Shown here piece by piece: positions 1-6,573 of a stretch of DNA of 9,799 nucleotides (the first letter of the stretch is position 1; each line of letters begins with the position of its first letter). The stretch covers positions 1 to 9,799 of the forward strand of contig DQAM01000100.1 in the NCBI GenBank assembly GCA_003523545.1, in the 5' to 3' direction. The notes beneath the pieces were generated by a model. That model saw nothing but the letters and a program-made list of their open reading frames with translations. It ran no database searches and was not told the origin of the DNA. This stretch comes from Dysgonomonas sp. (GTDB lineage: Bacteria; Bacteroidota; Bacteroidia; Bacteroidales; Dysgonomonadaceae). The translations under genes and the position numbers were made by a program.

Positions 1-18
1 ACGACGCTCTTCCGATCT
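1..18 (+). other. Residual Illumina TruSeq adapter
   Basis: These 18 bases are identical to the 3' end of the Illumina TruSeq universal adapter (the part ending in GCTCTTCCGATCT), in the orientation in which the adapter precedes the insert. They sit exactly at the start of the window, and coding sequence in the MutS frame follows immediately. This is untrimmed library sequence at a contig end, so genomic sequence starts at about base 19. Confidence 0.95.
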
Positions 19-20
19 TA

Positions 21-1406
21 ACTTCTTTTGGAAAAGATGCGCTGGCCGATACTTTGATTTTTCCAATGGAAGATAAAGAGGAAATCCGGATGCGTCAGGA
101 AGCTATAGAAGAACTAAGGCAGAATCCAAAAATTCTGGACCATTTCAGAGCAATCGGCCAAAATACCGAAATCGATACCCTCAATACGAAAGATTTCGCC
201 CAGTCTTTTTCTTTTACTTCTTTGCTTAATGATAGTATATTTTGGAAAAGCCTGACTTATATTTTTCCTTTGATGTATGTGATACTAGGAATTTTAGTGT
301 ACCTGGAAATGGCGCCGGGTGTACTTTTCGTTCCGTTGTATCTTCTTACATTTGCCATAAGTACAATACCTCACAAAAAAGCTTCACGGATTATTGCCAT
401 ATTCGATCGTAAATCGAAAGTACTGGGTACTTATTCCAAACTGTTCGAAGTCATCGAAAATGAAAATTTTAAATCGCAGGAACTCCAATCTATACAACAA
501 AAATTAAAAACCCAGACTTCAGCATCCAAATCGATAGAAAAACTCCGTTCTCTGCATAATAATCTGATGATGTCTGAGGCATATCCGATATTATTAATTA
601 TCAATCCTGTATTATTGTGGAATGTGAGATATGCGGTTAAAGTGGAATCGTGGACATTGAATAATAAAGAAAATATCCAGGTATGGTTCGATGCTATAGC
701 CCGGTTCGATACATTGGTCTCGTGGGCTGTATTTGCATTTAATCATCCGGATTACGTGTACCCCGGAACAGCCGATAAATTTATTTTCAAAGGCTCGGCA
801 TTGGGACATCCGTTACTCCATCGGGATATATGTGTACGAAATGATGTGGATATCTCTAGCACACCTTATTTCATGGTCATTACAGGAGCAAATATGGCCG
901 GAAAAAGTACATATCTGCGGACAATCGGTATTAATCATACTTTGGCCTGTGCAGGAGCACCCGTATGCGCACAATCCTTAGTGTTTTATCCGGGTAGATT
1001 AGTTACTAATCTTCGTACAGCCGACTCATTGGCTGATAATGAATCGTATTTCTTTGCAGAATTGAAACGCCTGAAAATGATTATCGACAGGCTTCAATCG
1101 GGAGAAGAGTTATTTATCATATTGGATGAAATACTGAAAGGGACTAACTCGGTAGATAAGCAGAAAGGTTCATTAGCTCTTATGAAACAATTGATTTCAC
1201 TGGATGGTAACGGTATAATTGCTACGCACGATTTATTATTGGGCCAGCTGGAGAAAGAGTATCCCGATAATGTCAAGAATTATCGTTTTGAAGCGGATAT
1301 AACCAACGAGCATTTGTCTTTTACTTACAAAATGAGAGAAGGCATCGCAGAAAATATGAATGCTACTTTCCTGATGAAGCAGATGGGAATTACCGGGTTG
1401 GATTGA
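21..1406 (+). CDS. MutS-family ATPase with membrane helices, 5' partial
   Basis: This is the C-terminal part (about 461 residues) of a MutS-like ABC-type ATPase. The frame is open back to the contig edge and reads as family-like sequence (FGKDALADTLIFPMEDKEEI) upstream of the TTG at 54, so that TTG is not the true start and the N-terminus is missing. Counting from the TTG, residues 66-104 form two hydrophobic, probably transmembrane, segments. A helical clamp/lever-like region follows. The ATPase domain has Walker A GANMAGKST (278-286), the conserved SYFFAELKRL segment (331-340), Walker B LFIILDE (353-359) and the switch histidine in ATHD (390-393). The usual MutS Walker A is GPNMGGKST, so this is a diverged but apparently intact nucleotide-binding site. 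I recall such membrane-linked MutS paralogues of about 600 residues as common in Bacteroidota; their role is unknown and need not be mismatch repair. The gene converges with yjjB, only 4 bases away. Confidence 0.9.
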   Translation, partial: TSFGKDALADTLIFPMEDKEEIRMRQEAIEELRQNPKILDHFRAIGQNTEIDTLNTKDFAQSFSFTSLLNDSIFWKSLTYIFPLMYVILGILVYLEMAPGVLFVPLYLLTFAISTIPHKKASRIIAIFDRKSKVLGTYSKLFEVIENENFKSQELQSIQQKLKTQTSASKSIEKLRSLHNNLMMSEAYPILLIINPVLLWNVRYAVKVESWTLNNKENIQVWFDAIARFDTLVSWAVFAFNHPDYVYPGTADKFIFKGSALGHPLLHRDICVRNDVDISSTPYFMVITGANMAGKSTYLRTIGINHTLACAGAPVCAQSLVFYPGRLVTNLRTADSLADNESYFFAELKRLKMIIDRLQSGEELFIILDEILKGTNSVDKQKGSLALMKQLISLDGNGIIATHDLLLGQLEKEYPDNVKNYRFEADITNEHLSFTYKMREGIAENMNATFLMKQMGITGLD

Positions 1407-1410
1407 TATT

Positions 1411-1965
1411 TTATCTAATTCGTGTAATATCTTTTAGGCTTTGTTTCAATGAAATACCTTTCACACTGTTCTTTCTGAAAAGCAATGCACTAATGCTTAT
1501 ACCTATTGCCAGGGTAAAAAGCAAAGATACTGTCAGTACAAAGTTGTGGAACATAGTTGTCATTATAGCAGGATCGGCATGGGCACTATTCAGATCGGTC
1601 ATTTTAATTCCTGCCAGCATGGTCTTATAAGCGAACATACCCGGTATCATGGTTATACATGCCGGCATGGTGAACACTACCGGGGGATTATCTACACGAT
1701 GTGCCGCAAAGATTCCTATGAACCCGATAGCTACCGATCCGGCCAATGTAGCTGTAATCAATCCCATATCAAGCTGTAAGAGTATAAAACGGATGCAATG
1801 TCCCATGCCTCCTAATAATCCGGCCACATATAGTATGCGTTTAGGAGATCCGAATAAAATTCCCCAACAGACTGCAATCGTAAATGCGATTATGAAGTCC
1901 CTTATTATAGCTGGTATCAAATCTGTCCACTCCATAACTTTATAAGCTAAAATTATCAATTCCAA
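1411..1965 (-). CDS. yjjB: ThrE/YjjB-type transporter small subunit (DUF3815)
   Basis: This small integral membrane protein (184 residues) has about four to five hydrophobic segments. It resembles E. coli YjjB: the stretches LYVAGLLGGMGHCIRFIL (45-62) and VFTMPACITMIPGMFAYKTM (97-116) are typical of the C-terminal half of ThrE-type exporters. In this family the half-transporter works with YjjP; the E. coli YjjPB pair has been reported as a succinate exporter, while the fused ThrE of Corynebacterium exports threonine and serine. The substrate here cannot be read from sequence. The start is uncertain. The ATG at 1965 overlaps yjjP by 26 bases, while Met11 (ATG at 1935, MEWTDLIP) starts 4 bases after the yjjP stop and gives a length closer to E. 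coli YjjB. Co-transcription with yjjP is likely. The C-terminal tail is slightly longer than in E. coli and basic. Confidence 0.9.
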   Translation of the reverse strand: MELIILAYKVMEWTDLIPAIIRDFIIAFTIAVCWGILFGSPKRILYVAGLLGGMGHCIRFILLQLDMGLITATLAGSVAIGFIGIFAAHRVDNPPVVFTMPACITMIPGMFAYKTMLAGIKMTDLNSAHADPAIMTTMFHNFVLTVSLLFTLAIGISISALLFRKNSVKGISLKQSLKDITRIR

Positions 1966-2728
1966 GCATAGTTATACACAATGTCATTCCTACAGCTATG
2001 GAAAGAAGAATCAATCCTGCAAACATAGCCCTGTTCACGGCTGACGACAGATATCCTTCTATCCAGTCGATTACGGTATTTATCAGCGGTACACCGGGAA
2101 TGAGATACAGGACTGCAGTAGCCATTGCCGCTTCGGGATATGCCCCGATGTTATATATGGTACCCAGCCCGGTTATCAAAGTTGTCGCAAATGCTGCAAG
2201 AGTAATGGGTATCATCGGATTAAAATTCATCTGTGCAATTCTGTATCTAAATACAGAGCCAATGAAAGCTCCCATAAAAGCAATGATAGCATTGAGGTAA
2301 TCCCCTAGCGAAAAAAGACACAATCCGGCGCAGGATAGCCCTACCGCTAATGATACCATCCAGCAATTGTAATGCGGCATAGACTTTATCTTGCCGAATG
2401 CCCGTTCAGTGTCCTCAATGGAAAGTTTCTCTTCGTATACCTTCCACGTCAGATGGCTTACTTCCGTTAAGACTTGCAGATGTACCGAATGTGAAGGAGC
2501 TTCTCTGAATAAAGTGATGCTGTCACTCTTGTCATTAAGGTTTTGGACAGAAACAAGTAATCCTTTGAAGGTCGGCTGAAAATGAATATTGAAACCCCAT
2601 GTCTCAGCTAAACGCCTGATATTCGTACTCACACGTCCGCAATGAGCCCCAGATGCCAGCAGGAATGTACCTATATCCAATACTAGATCCGCAAAACGTT
2701 TAGATGATATATATTGTGTATTCTGCAT
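1940..2728 (-). CDS. yjjP: ThrE/YjjP-type transporter large subunit (DUF1212)
   Basis: This is the N-terminal-type half of a threonine/serine exporter-like transporter (262 residues, close to E. coli YjjP). The soluble N-terminal part carries the family signature around LLASGAHCGRVSTNIRRLAETWG (23-45). Five probable membrane helices follow at about 121-142, 144-162, 172-195, 200-222 and 233-256. The conserved LYLIPGVPLINTVIDWIEG lies at 207-225. It is expected to act in the inner membrane together with YjjB, encoded directly downstream. The ATG at 2728 is a good start because a Bacteroidota -7 box lies 22 bases upstream on the same strand. Both subunits are intact, so this should be a functional two-component exporter. 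Substrate could be a dicarboxylate or an amino acid. Confidence 0.92.
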   Translation of the reverse strand: MQNTQYISSKRFADLVLDIGTFLLASGAHCGRVSTNIRRLAETWGFNIHFQPTFKGLLVSVQNLNDKSDSITLFREAPSHSVHLQVLTEVSHLTWKVYEEKLSIEDTERAFGKIKSMPHYNCWMVSLAVGLSCAGLCLFSLGDYLNAIIAFMGAFIGSVFRYRIAQMNFNPMIPITLAAFATTLITGLGTIYNIGAYPEAAMATAVLYLIPGVPLINTVIDWIEGYLSSAVNRAMFAGLILLSIAVGMTLCITMLGIDNFSL

Positions 2729-2750
2729 CTCAGCTATTATAAAATCGAAA

Positions 2751-2783
2751 CAAAGGTACTAAAAAAGGATTTTCGTAAGGAAA
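2751..2783 (-). promoter_or_regulatory. Probable yjjPB promoter
   Basis: Read on the minus strand, TACCTTTG (2758-2751) is an exact match to the Bacteroidota -7 consensus TAnnTTTG. A TTTC (2783-2780), 21 bases further upstream, is a 3-of-4 match to the -33 TTTG. The box lies 22 bases ahead of the yjjP ATG. Confidence 0.6.
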
Positions 2784-2844
2784 GTAAGTCTATTTTATTT
2801 GAAAGTATAACAGCTATATTCAATCATAAATATTATTTATAAAA

Positions 2845-2876
2845 TTTGTTAATATTGAAATACTTTATTATATTTG
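2845..2876 (+). promoter_or_regulatory. Consensus Bacteroidota promoter for the lipoprotein gene
   Basis: TTTG (2845-2848) and TATATTTG (2869-2876) are both perfect matches to the -33 and -7 elements, separated by 20 bases. Transcription should start near 2882-2884, which leaves a leader of about 127 bases before the preferred ATG at 3011. This is the best promoter match in the window. Confidence 0.75.
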
Positions 2877-2913
2877 TATTAACACGCAGATTTAAATAAA
2901 TAATGTATTAACA
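2847..2913. repeat. Three spaced TATTAACA motifs around the promoter
   Basis: TGTTAATA at 2847-2854 is the exact inverse complement of TATTAACA at 2877-2884, and TATTAACA occurs again at 2906-2913. Starts are 30 and 29 bases apart, close to three helical turns. The first pair brackets the -7 box and the third copy lies in the leader. An operator for a regulator of the downstream lipoprotein gene is one reading; chance in AT-rich DNA is the other. Confidence 0.35.
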
Positions 2914-3010
2914 ATAGCAAAACTCTAATTTATCTATTTATATACTCTCTCTAGATAAGAAGTAAACTTTATAAACCCATTAATAGATGTTCAATTTTAA
3001 AAACTACAAA

Positions 3011-3649
3011 ATGAAAAAATTATCTAACTTTTTGTTGTTATCACTTACTGTATTATTAGTAAGCTGCCAGAGTGATGAGATGTTTGACGAACCAGCATCG
3101 AATGTTGTTGTTCAAAATCCGCCCGCAGATGTCTTCCGTGTGTATCCTACTGGAATGACTACCCGTTCCTCAAATGCTGTCTATATAGATATAGAGTACA
3201 GTAACAATCTCGTATTTTATAATATATTGTCCGAAAGATATACTCCTCAGCAGATTCAGACAAATTATAACGTGGAATTTTTTGTGCCGGATGATTTTTC
3301 TTGGCTGCACTATGCTTTCGATAATATCGAAAGATATCCCAAAACAAATGCAAGCGGCGGAATATATTTCTTATATGAGGAAAGTCCGGGTAATTTTTAT
3401 CCGCTAAGATATATGGGATACCAAGGAGAATATTATATAGGTAGCATGACGCCGGTACGCTGGTGTTTTAATCTGTATAAAGATTCTGGTAATATTTCAC
3501 CGAATACATTAACAGTATACTATGTTCCTATGAGAATTAAGTTAACGCATAAAATGGGTGGACCTTCCTATACTTATGATATTATTCAAATTGGTAGATT
3601 CTGGGGCGGCAGTCCTATGTATTGGGAATTTACTCTTCCTTGGTGGTAA
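3011..3649 (+). CDS. Small aromatic-rich lipoprotein, unknown function
   Basis: I do not recognise this 212-residue protein. The start chosen is the ATG at 3011 (MKKLSNFLLL), because it gives a textbook lipoprotein signal: KK, a hydrophobic core, then the lipobox LVSC with the modified Cys at residue 19. The in-frame ATG at 2987 would add eight residues ahead of the signal. The Cys is followed by QSDEMFDE, an acidic stretch like the lipoprotein export signal that sends Bacteroidota lipoproteins to the outer surface. The mature part is about one fifth aromatic (about 21 Tyr, 6 Trp, 12 Phe) and ends in LPWW, with alternating polar/aromatic stretches that suggest a beta-rich fold. It has its own strong promoter, a long leader and a strong terminator, so it is a single-gene unit. 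It may be lineage-specific. Confidence 0.8.
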   Translation: MKKLSNFLLLSLTVLLVSCQSDEMFDEPASNVVVQNPPADVFRVYPTGMTTRSSNAVYIDIEYSNNLVFYNILSERYTPQQIQTNYNVEFFVPDDFSWLHYAFDNIERYPKTNASGGIYFLYEESPGNFYPLRYMGYQGEYYIGSMTPVRWCFNLYKDSGNISPNTLTVYYVPMRIKLTHKMGGPSYTYDIIQIGRFWGGSPMYWEFTLPWW

Positions 3650-3685
3650 CCTAATATTTAACAGTTATATATTAAAAGATTAATA

Positions 3686-3720
3686 AGATAGCTGCCACAC
3701 TAATGTGGCAGCTATCTTTT
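3686..3720. terminator. Bidirectional terminator between lipoprotein and MATE genes
   Basis: AGATAGCTGCCACA (3686-3699) pairs perfectly with TGTGGCAGCTATCT (3704-3717): a 14-bp stem with a 4-base CTAA loop. T-rich sequence follows on the plus strand (TTTT around 3717-3720), and a looser T-rich stretch follows on the minus strand. It sits between two convergent genes and can serve both. Confidence 0.92.
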
Positions 3721-3722
3721 CT

Positions 3723-5051
3723 TTAAATCTTCTTATTCTGCCATTTACCGCGTGTCAGGTATAAGAATGATAATATCATCAGGGTTCCCCAGTAAACATA
3801 TTCTACCGTCCAGCTGACAGCAACAGATGCCTGATTATGTATGATGATTATGTACATAGCAAATACGTACAATATGATAGTAATAGTTTCGAAAACCAAA
3901 GCGACTTTGGTATTACCCGTACCGGATATTGCATTGAATAAAACAGTCCCCAGGCTGCATATAGGTAGTGCGAATAACAATACATACAGCGGGTTGACGG
4001 TTTCATGTACCAGCGATATGTCTTTGTCGGAAGCAATCAGCGAAATCCAGAATTCTGGATTCACAGCCGTAATGCCCGCCATCACCAAAATGACGGTCAG
4101 GTTGAATATGCAGACCCGTTTTATAAGAGGCAGGACTTCTTCGTACTTCTTTGCTCCCACAGTGTTGCTGACCAATGTGTTTGCCGTAGTTGACAAAGAA
4201 TTCATCGGGATAAAATATATCATATAGAATGTCCTCACTATATTCGTAATCGCCAGAGCCCTTTCCCCGTGATTCTCTATCGCCAGGAAGAAGATAAACC
4301 AGGTAGATGACGAAATAGCATATTGAGCCATTGTAAATATTGACAAGCTGAGTATTCGGCGTACGACAGAAAATTCAAATTTTATTTTATTAAACCCATA
4401 CTTCTTAAAATCGATTACCTTAAAAGTGTAAATGGTAAAAAATATAACTGATGCTATTTCAGCAACCACTGAAGCAATGGCAGCCCCTGCAATCCCTAAT
4501 TGAGGCATGCCGAGATTACCGAATATAAGTCCGTAGTCGAATATTATGTTTACGACAGCCATGACGACAGCATTAAGAGTCAGCACCGATGTGCGGGCAA
4601 TACCTACATAAAATGCCCTGAACATAATATTTAATGAAGAGAAGAAGAAACCATAAGTTCTCCAATCTAAATAAGTATTGGCAGCCTCATACACCTGTGG
4701 AGATTTTATAAACAGGGGCAGCAGGCTATTGGAAAAGAATTTGGATGAAATAAATAATACCCCTGCAAATACCAGCAGGAACAGCATTCCCTGTACAACG
4801 AGATTACCTATCTGGTCGTAGTTGCGCTCCCCGTTTCTTCGACCGATCATAATCTGTGCACCCATACTGAATCCGAAGGCCAGCATAAAGAATGCCATAT
4901 AATATATACCGGCAAGCCCGGAAGCTCCGAACTCGATTTCACCTACACGCCCCAAAAAGATGGAATCGGTTATCTGTATTACATTTTGGATCAGCAGCCC
5001 CATCATAATAGGAAGGCTTACTTTCCATATATCTTTGTAAGAATAAGACAT
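3723..5051 (-). CDS. MATE-family multidrug/cation antiporter
   Basis: This is a full-length (442 residues) inner membrane exporter of the MATE family (NorM/DinF-like, MatE domain). Such proteins have 12 helices in two pseudo-symmetric halves and use Na+ or H+ gradients to expel cationic drugs or metabolites. Seen in the sequence are a start typical of the family (SLPIMMGLLIQNVIQITDSIFLGRVG, with the Asp at 29 in helix 1), FSMGAQIMIGRRNGE (61-75) and a matching second-half entry near SLSTTANTLVSNTVGAKKYEEV. Hydrophobic segments continue to the C-terminus, which is short and basic (RGKWQNKKI). It lies downstream of panCD on the same strand but is separated from it by a terminator hairpin, so it is probably mostly an independent unit. 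No clear promoter is visible ahead of it. Substrate cannot be predicted. Confidence 0.93.
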   Translation of the reverse strand: MSYSYKDIWKVSLPIMMGLLIQNVIQITDSIFLGRVGEIEFGASGLAGIYYMAFFMLAFGFSMGAQIMIGRRNGERNYDQIGNLVVQGMLFLLVFAGVLFISSKFFSNSLLPLFIKSPQVYEAANTYLDWRTYGFFFSSLNIMFRAFYVGIARTSVLTLNAVVMAVVNIIFDYGLIFGNLGMPQLGIAGAAIASVVAEIASVIFFTIYTFKVIDFKKYGFNKIKFEFSVVRRILSLSIFTMAQYAISSSTWFIFFLAIENHGERALAITNIVRTFYMIYFIPMNSLSTTANTLVSNTVGAKKYEEVLPLIKRVCIFNLTVILVMAGITAVNPEFWISLIASDKDISLVHETVNPLYVLLFALPICSLGTVLFNAISGTGNTKVALVFETITIILYVFAMYIIIIHNQASVAVSWTVEYVYWGTLMILSFLYLTRGKWQNKKI

Positions 5052-5074
5052 ATTAATTAATGCAAGTTGAGTGC

Positions 5075-5110
5075 AAAAAAAATAGGATGAACCTCATAAA
5101 TAACATCCTA
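5075..5110 (-). terminator. Intrinsic terminator of panCD
   Basis: On the minus strand, TAGGATG (5110-5104) pairs with CATCCTA (5089-5083) across a 14-base loop and is followed directly by eight T residues (5082-5075). It lies 26 bases after the panD stop. The stem is short and the loop large, so termination may be partial and some transcript could run into the MATE gene. Confidence 0.7.
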
Positions 5111-5136
5111 ATCGTATAATTTGTAAATTAAATTAC

Positions 5137-5490
5137 CTATTTGACAAGTTTATTGGTCTTAGTATCCGGAAAGACTATCCAGGGCTTAAATGTTTTGGCC
5201 TCTTCAAAATCCATTATGGCATACGATATGATGATGATGATATCGCCGGGCTGTACCCTGCGTGCAGCAGCACCGTTCAGCCGTATGGTACCTGAGCCGC
5301 GCTCTCCCTTAATGATATAGGTCTCGAAACGTTCACCGTTATTGTTATTCACAATATACACTTTCTCTCCGGCTATCATATTAGCTGCATCCATAAGGTC
5401 TTCGTCAATAGTGATACTGCCTATGTAATTGAGATTGGCATCTGTTACGGTTACCCGGTGGATTTTTGATTTTAGAACTTCTATTTGCAT
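5137..5490 (-). CDS. panD: Aspartate 1-decarboxylase proenzyme
   Basis: PanD decarboxylates L-aspartate to beta-alanine, the amine used by PanC to make pantothenate. It is a cytoplasmic, pyruvoyl-dependent homotetramer made by self-cleavage of a proenzyme. The cleavage site Gly24-Ser25 is present (YIGSITID), so Ser25 would become the pyruvoyl group. Arg54, Thr57, Tyr58 and Asn72 are at the same positions as in the E. coli enzyme, and [13 protein letters not shown] (71-83) is highly typical. The length of 117 residues is close to the usual 115-130. The ATG lies one base after the panC stop, so the two genes form a tight operon. No activator gene like panZ is seen nearby. Confidence 0.97.
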   Translation of the reverse strand: MQIEVLKSKIHRVTVTDANLNYIGSITIDEDLMDAANMIAGEKVYIVNNNNGERFETYIIKGERGSGTIRLNGAAARRVQPGDIIIIISYAIMDFEEAKTFKPWIVFPDTKTNKLVK

Positions 5491-5491
5491 T

Positions 5492-6373
5492 TTATATATA
5501 TACTGTGGTTACAGTCCCATTATTTAATTTTTTAAAATAAGTTATATTGTCTATTAGCCTGACTTCCCCGCAAAATACGGCGATGCATCCTACGGCGTAA
5601 TCAGTATCGGTCCAGTTAGTAATGCTCTGTAATGTATTACCATCGACAATATCGAAATATTCAACATCTAAAGATTCCGTTTGGTTTACAGAGTCTACAA
5701 CGTAATCAATAATATCAGCAGCAGATTTGTCTTTAGCAATAGCTTTACTTTCAGCGAGGACTTTATATATATTAGAGGCATCCGACCTCTGTTTTTCTGA
5801 TAGCCTTTCGTTGCGGCTGCTCATAGCAAGTCCGCTCTCTTCTCTTTTGATAGGCATTGCAATTATTTCGACCGGTATCTTGTACTGGCGGACCATTTCC
5901 CTGATGATTGCCAATTGTTGAAAATCTTTTTCACCAAAATAAGAACGGGCAGGATTTACGATATCGAACAGCCTGCTTACCACTTGTGCTACTCCGTTGA
6001 AATGTCCCGGGCGGAATTTACCCTCCATCACTTTATCCAGTTGTCCGAAGTCAAACTGGCGGTTATCCGGTTCGGGATATATCTCTTCTACGGAAGGAGT
6101 AAATACCATATCTGCCCCTGCACTATCTAGTGCTGCTACATCTTTGTCTACATTACGGGGATATTTTTCTAAATCTTCCTTATTATTGAATTGGGTAGGA
6201 TTTACAAATATACTTACTACACATATATCATTATCTTCTTTGCATTTTTGAACCAAAGATAAATGACCTTCATGCAGCGCCCCCATAGTCGGTACAAATC
6301 CTATTGATTTACCCTCTTTCCTGAGTGGATTAATAATATCCCGTAACCCCGAAACAGTCTCTATTACTAACAT
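5492..6373 (-). CDS. panC: Pantothenate synthetase (pantoate--beta-alanine ligase)
   Basis: PanC joins pantoate and beta-alanine using ATP, by way of a pantoyl-adenylate, to form pantothenate, the precursor of coenzyme A. The N-terminal nucleotidyltransferase fold shows [12 protein letters not shown] (26-37) with the HxGH-type ATP motif at His34-His37, then IFVNPTQF (55-62), [18 protein letters not shown] (119-136), [10 protein letters not shown] (145-154) and the KMSKS-like MSSRNERL (184-191). These are the standard ligand-binding segments, all intact. At 293 residues it is slightly longer than the common 280, through a short C-terminal tail ([15 protein letters not shown]). The ATG at 6373 matches the usual family start. 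It is the first gene of panC-panD and is divergent from the GT5-like gene. panB and panE are not in the window. Confidence 0.97.
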   Translation of the reverse strand: MLVIETVSGLRDIINPLRKEGKSIGFVPTMGALHEGHLSLVQKCKEDNDICVVSIFVNPTQFNNKEDLEKYPRNVDKDVAALDSAGADMVFTPSVEEIYPEPDNRQFDFGQLDKVMEGKFRPGHFNGVAQVVSRLFDIVNPARSYFGEKDFQQLAIIREMVRQYKIPVEIIAMPIKREESGLAMSSRNERLSEKQRSDASNIYKVLAESKAIAKDKSAADIIDYVVDSVNQTESLDVEYFDIVDGNTLQSITNWTDTDYAVGCIAVFCGEVRLIDNITYFKKLNNGTVTTVYI

Positions 6374-6383
6374 ATAGCTTATT

Positions 6384-6414
6384 CAAACTAATAGTTTCTG
6401 AAATTTACTGCAAA
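6384..6414 (-). promoter_or_regulatory. Possible panCD promoter
   Basis: On the minus strand, TTTG (6414-6411) is followed after 19 bases by TTAGTTTG (6391-6384), one mismatch from TAnnTTTG. The -7 box ends only 10 bases from the panC ATG, which would give a leader of roughly five bases or fewer, unusually short. Confidence 0.4.
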
Positions 6415-6509
6415 GCAACTAAATAAATATGAGAAATGAAACTTTATAAGCATTTGATTTATTAAAAATCGTTTCAATTCGTATAGGGGTTCATTTTCAG
6501 AACCCAATT

Positions 6510-6544
6510 TTTGTTTAAAACCAGATTTTTTTTTATTATCTTTG
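6510..6544 (+). promoter_or_regulatory. Probable promoter of the GT5-like gene
   Basis: TATCTTTG (6537-6544) is an exact -7 match. A TTTG (6510-6513) lies 23 bases upstream, slightly beyond the usual spacing. Transcription would begin near 6550, about 24 bases before the ATG at 6574. This argues against the more upstream in-frame ATG at 6511, which would lie inside the promoter. Confidence 0.6.
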
Positions 6545-6573
6545 TACACCAAAATAAAGAAAGTAATCAGCAG

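Noticed and set aside
54..56. TTG as the start codon of the MutS-like gene
   Set aside because: The frame is open upstream to the contig end and the upstream residues fit the family, so the gene is simply cut at its 5' end.
612..809. Minus-strand open frame inside the MutS-like gene
   Set aside because: It is short, has no recognisable features and overlaps conserved coding sequence on the other strand.
1649..1945. 98-codon plus-strand open frame opposite yjjB
   Set aside because: It is antisense to a well-supported gene and its product looks like no protein family.
2826..2840. Short palindrome ATAAAT/ATTTAT upstream of the lipoprotein promoter
   Set aside because: A six-base arm made only of A and T is expected by chance in such AT-rich DNA.
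2987..3010. Upstream ATG for the lipoprotein
   Set aside because: It adds eight residues ahead of a complete signal peptide; the MKK start at 3011 gives the normal lipoprotein layout.
3841..4227. 128-codon plus-strand open frame opposite the MATE gene
   Set aside because: It lies wholly antisense to a clear full-length transporter gene, has no promoter match or recognisable domain, and is explained by mirrored codon structure.
6511..6573. Upstream start of the GT5-like gene
   Set aside because: That codon overlaps the probable promoter and adds a Phe-rich extension not expected in the family.
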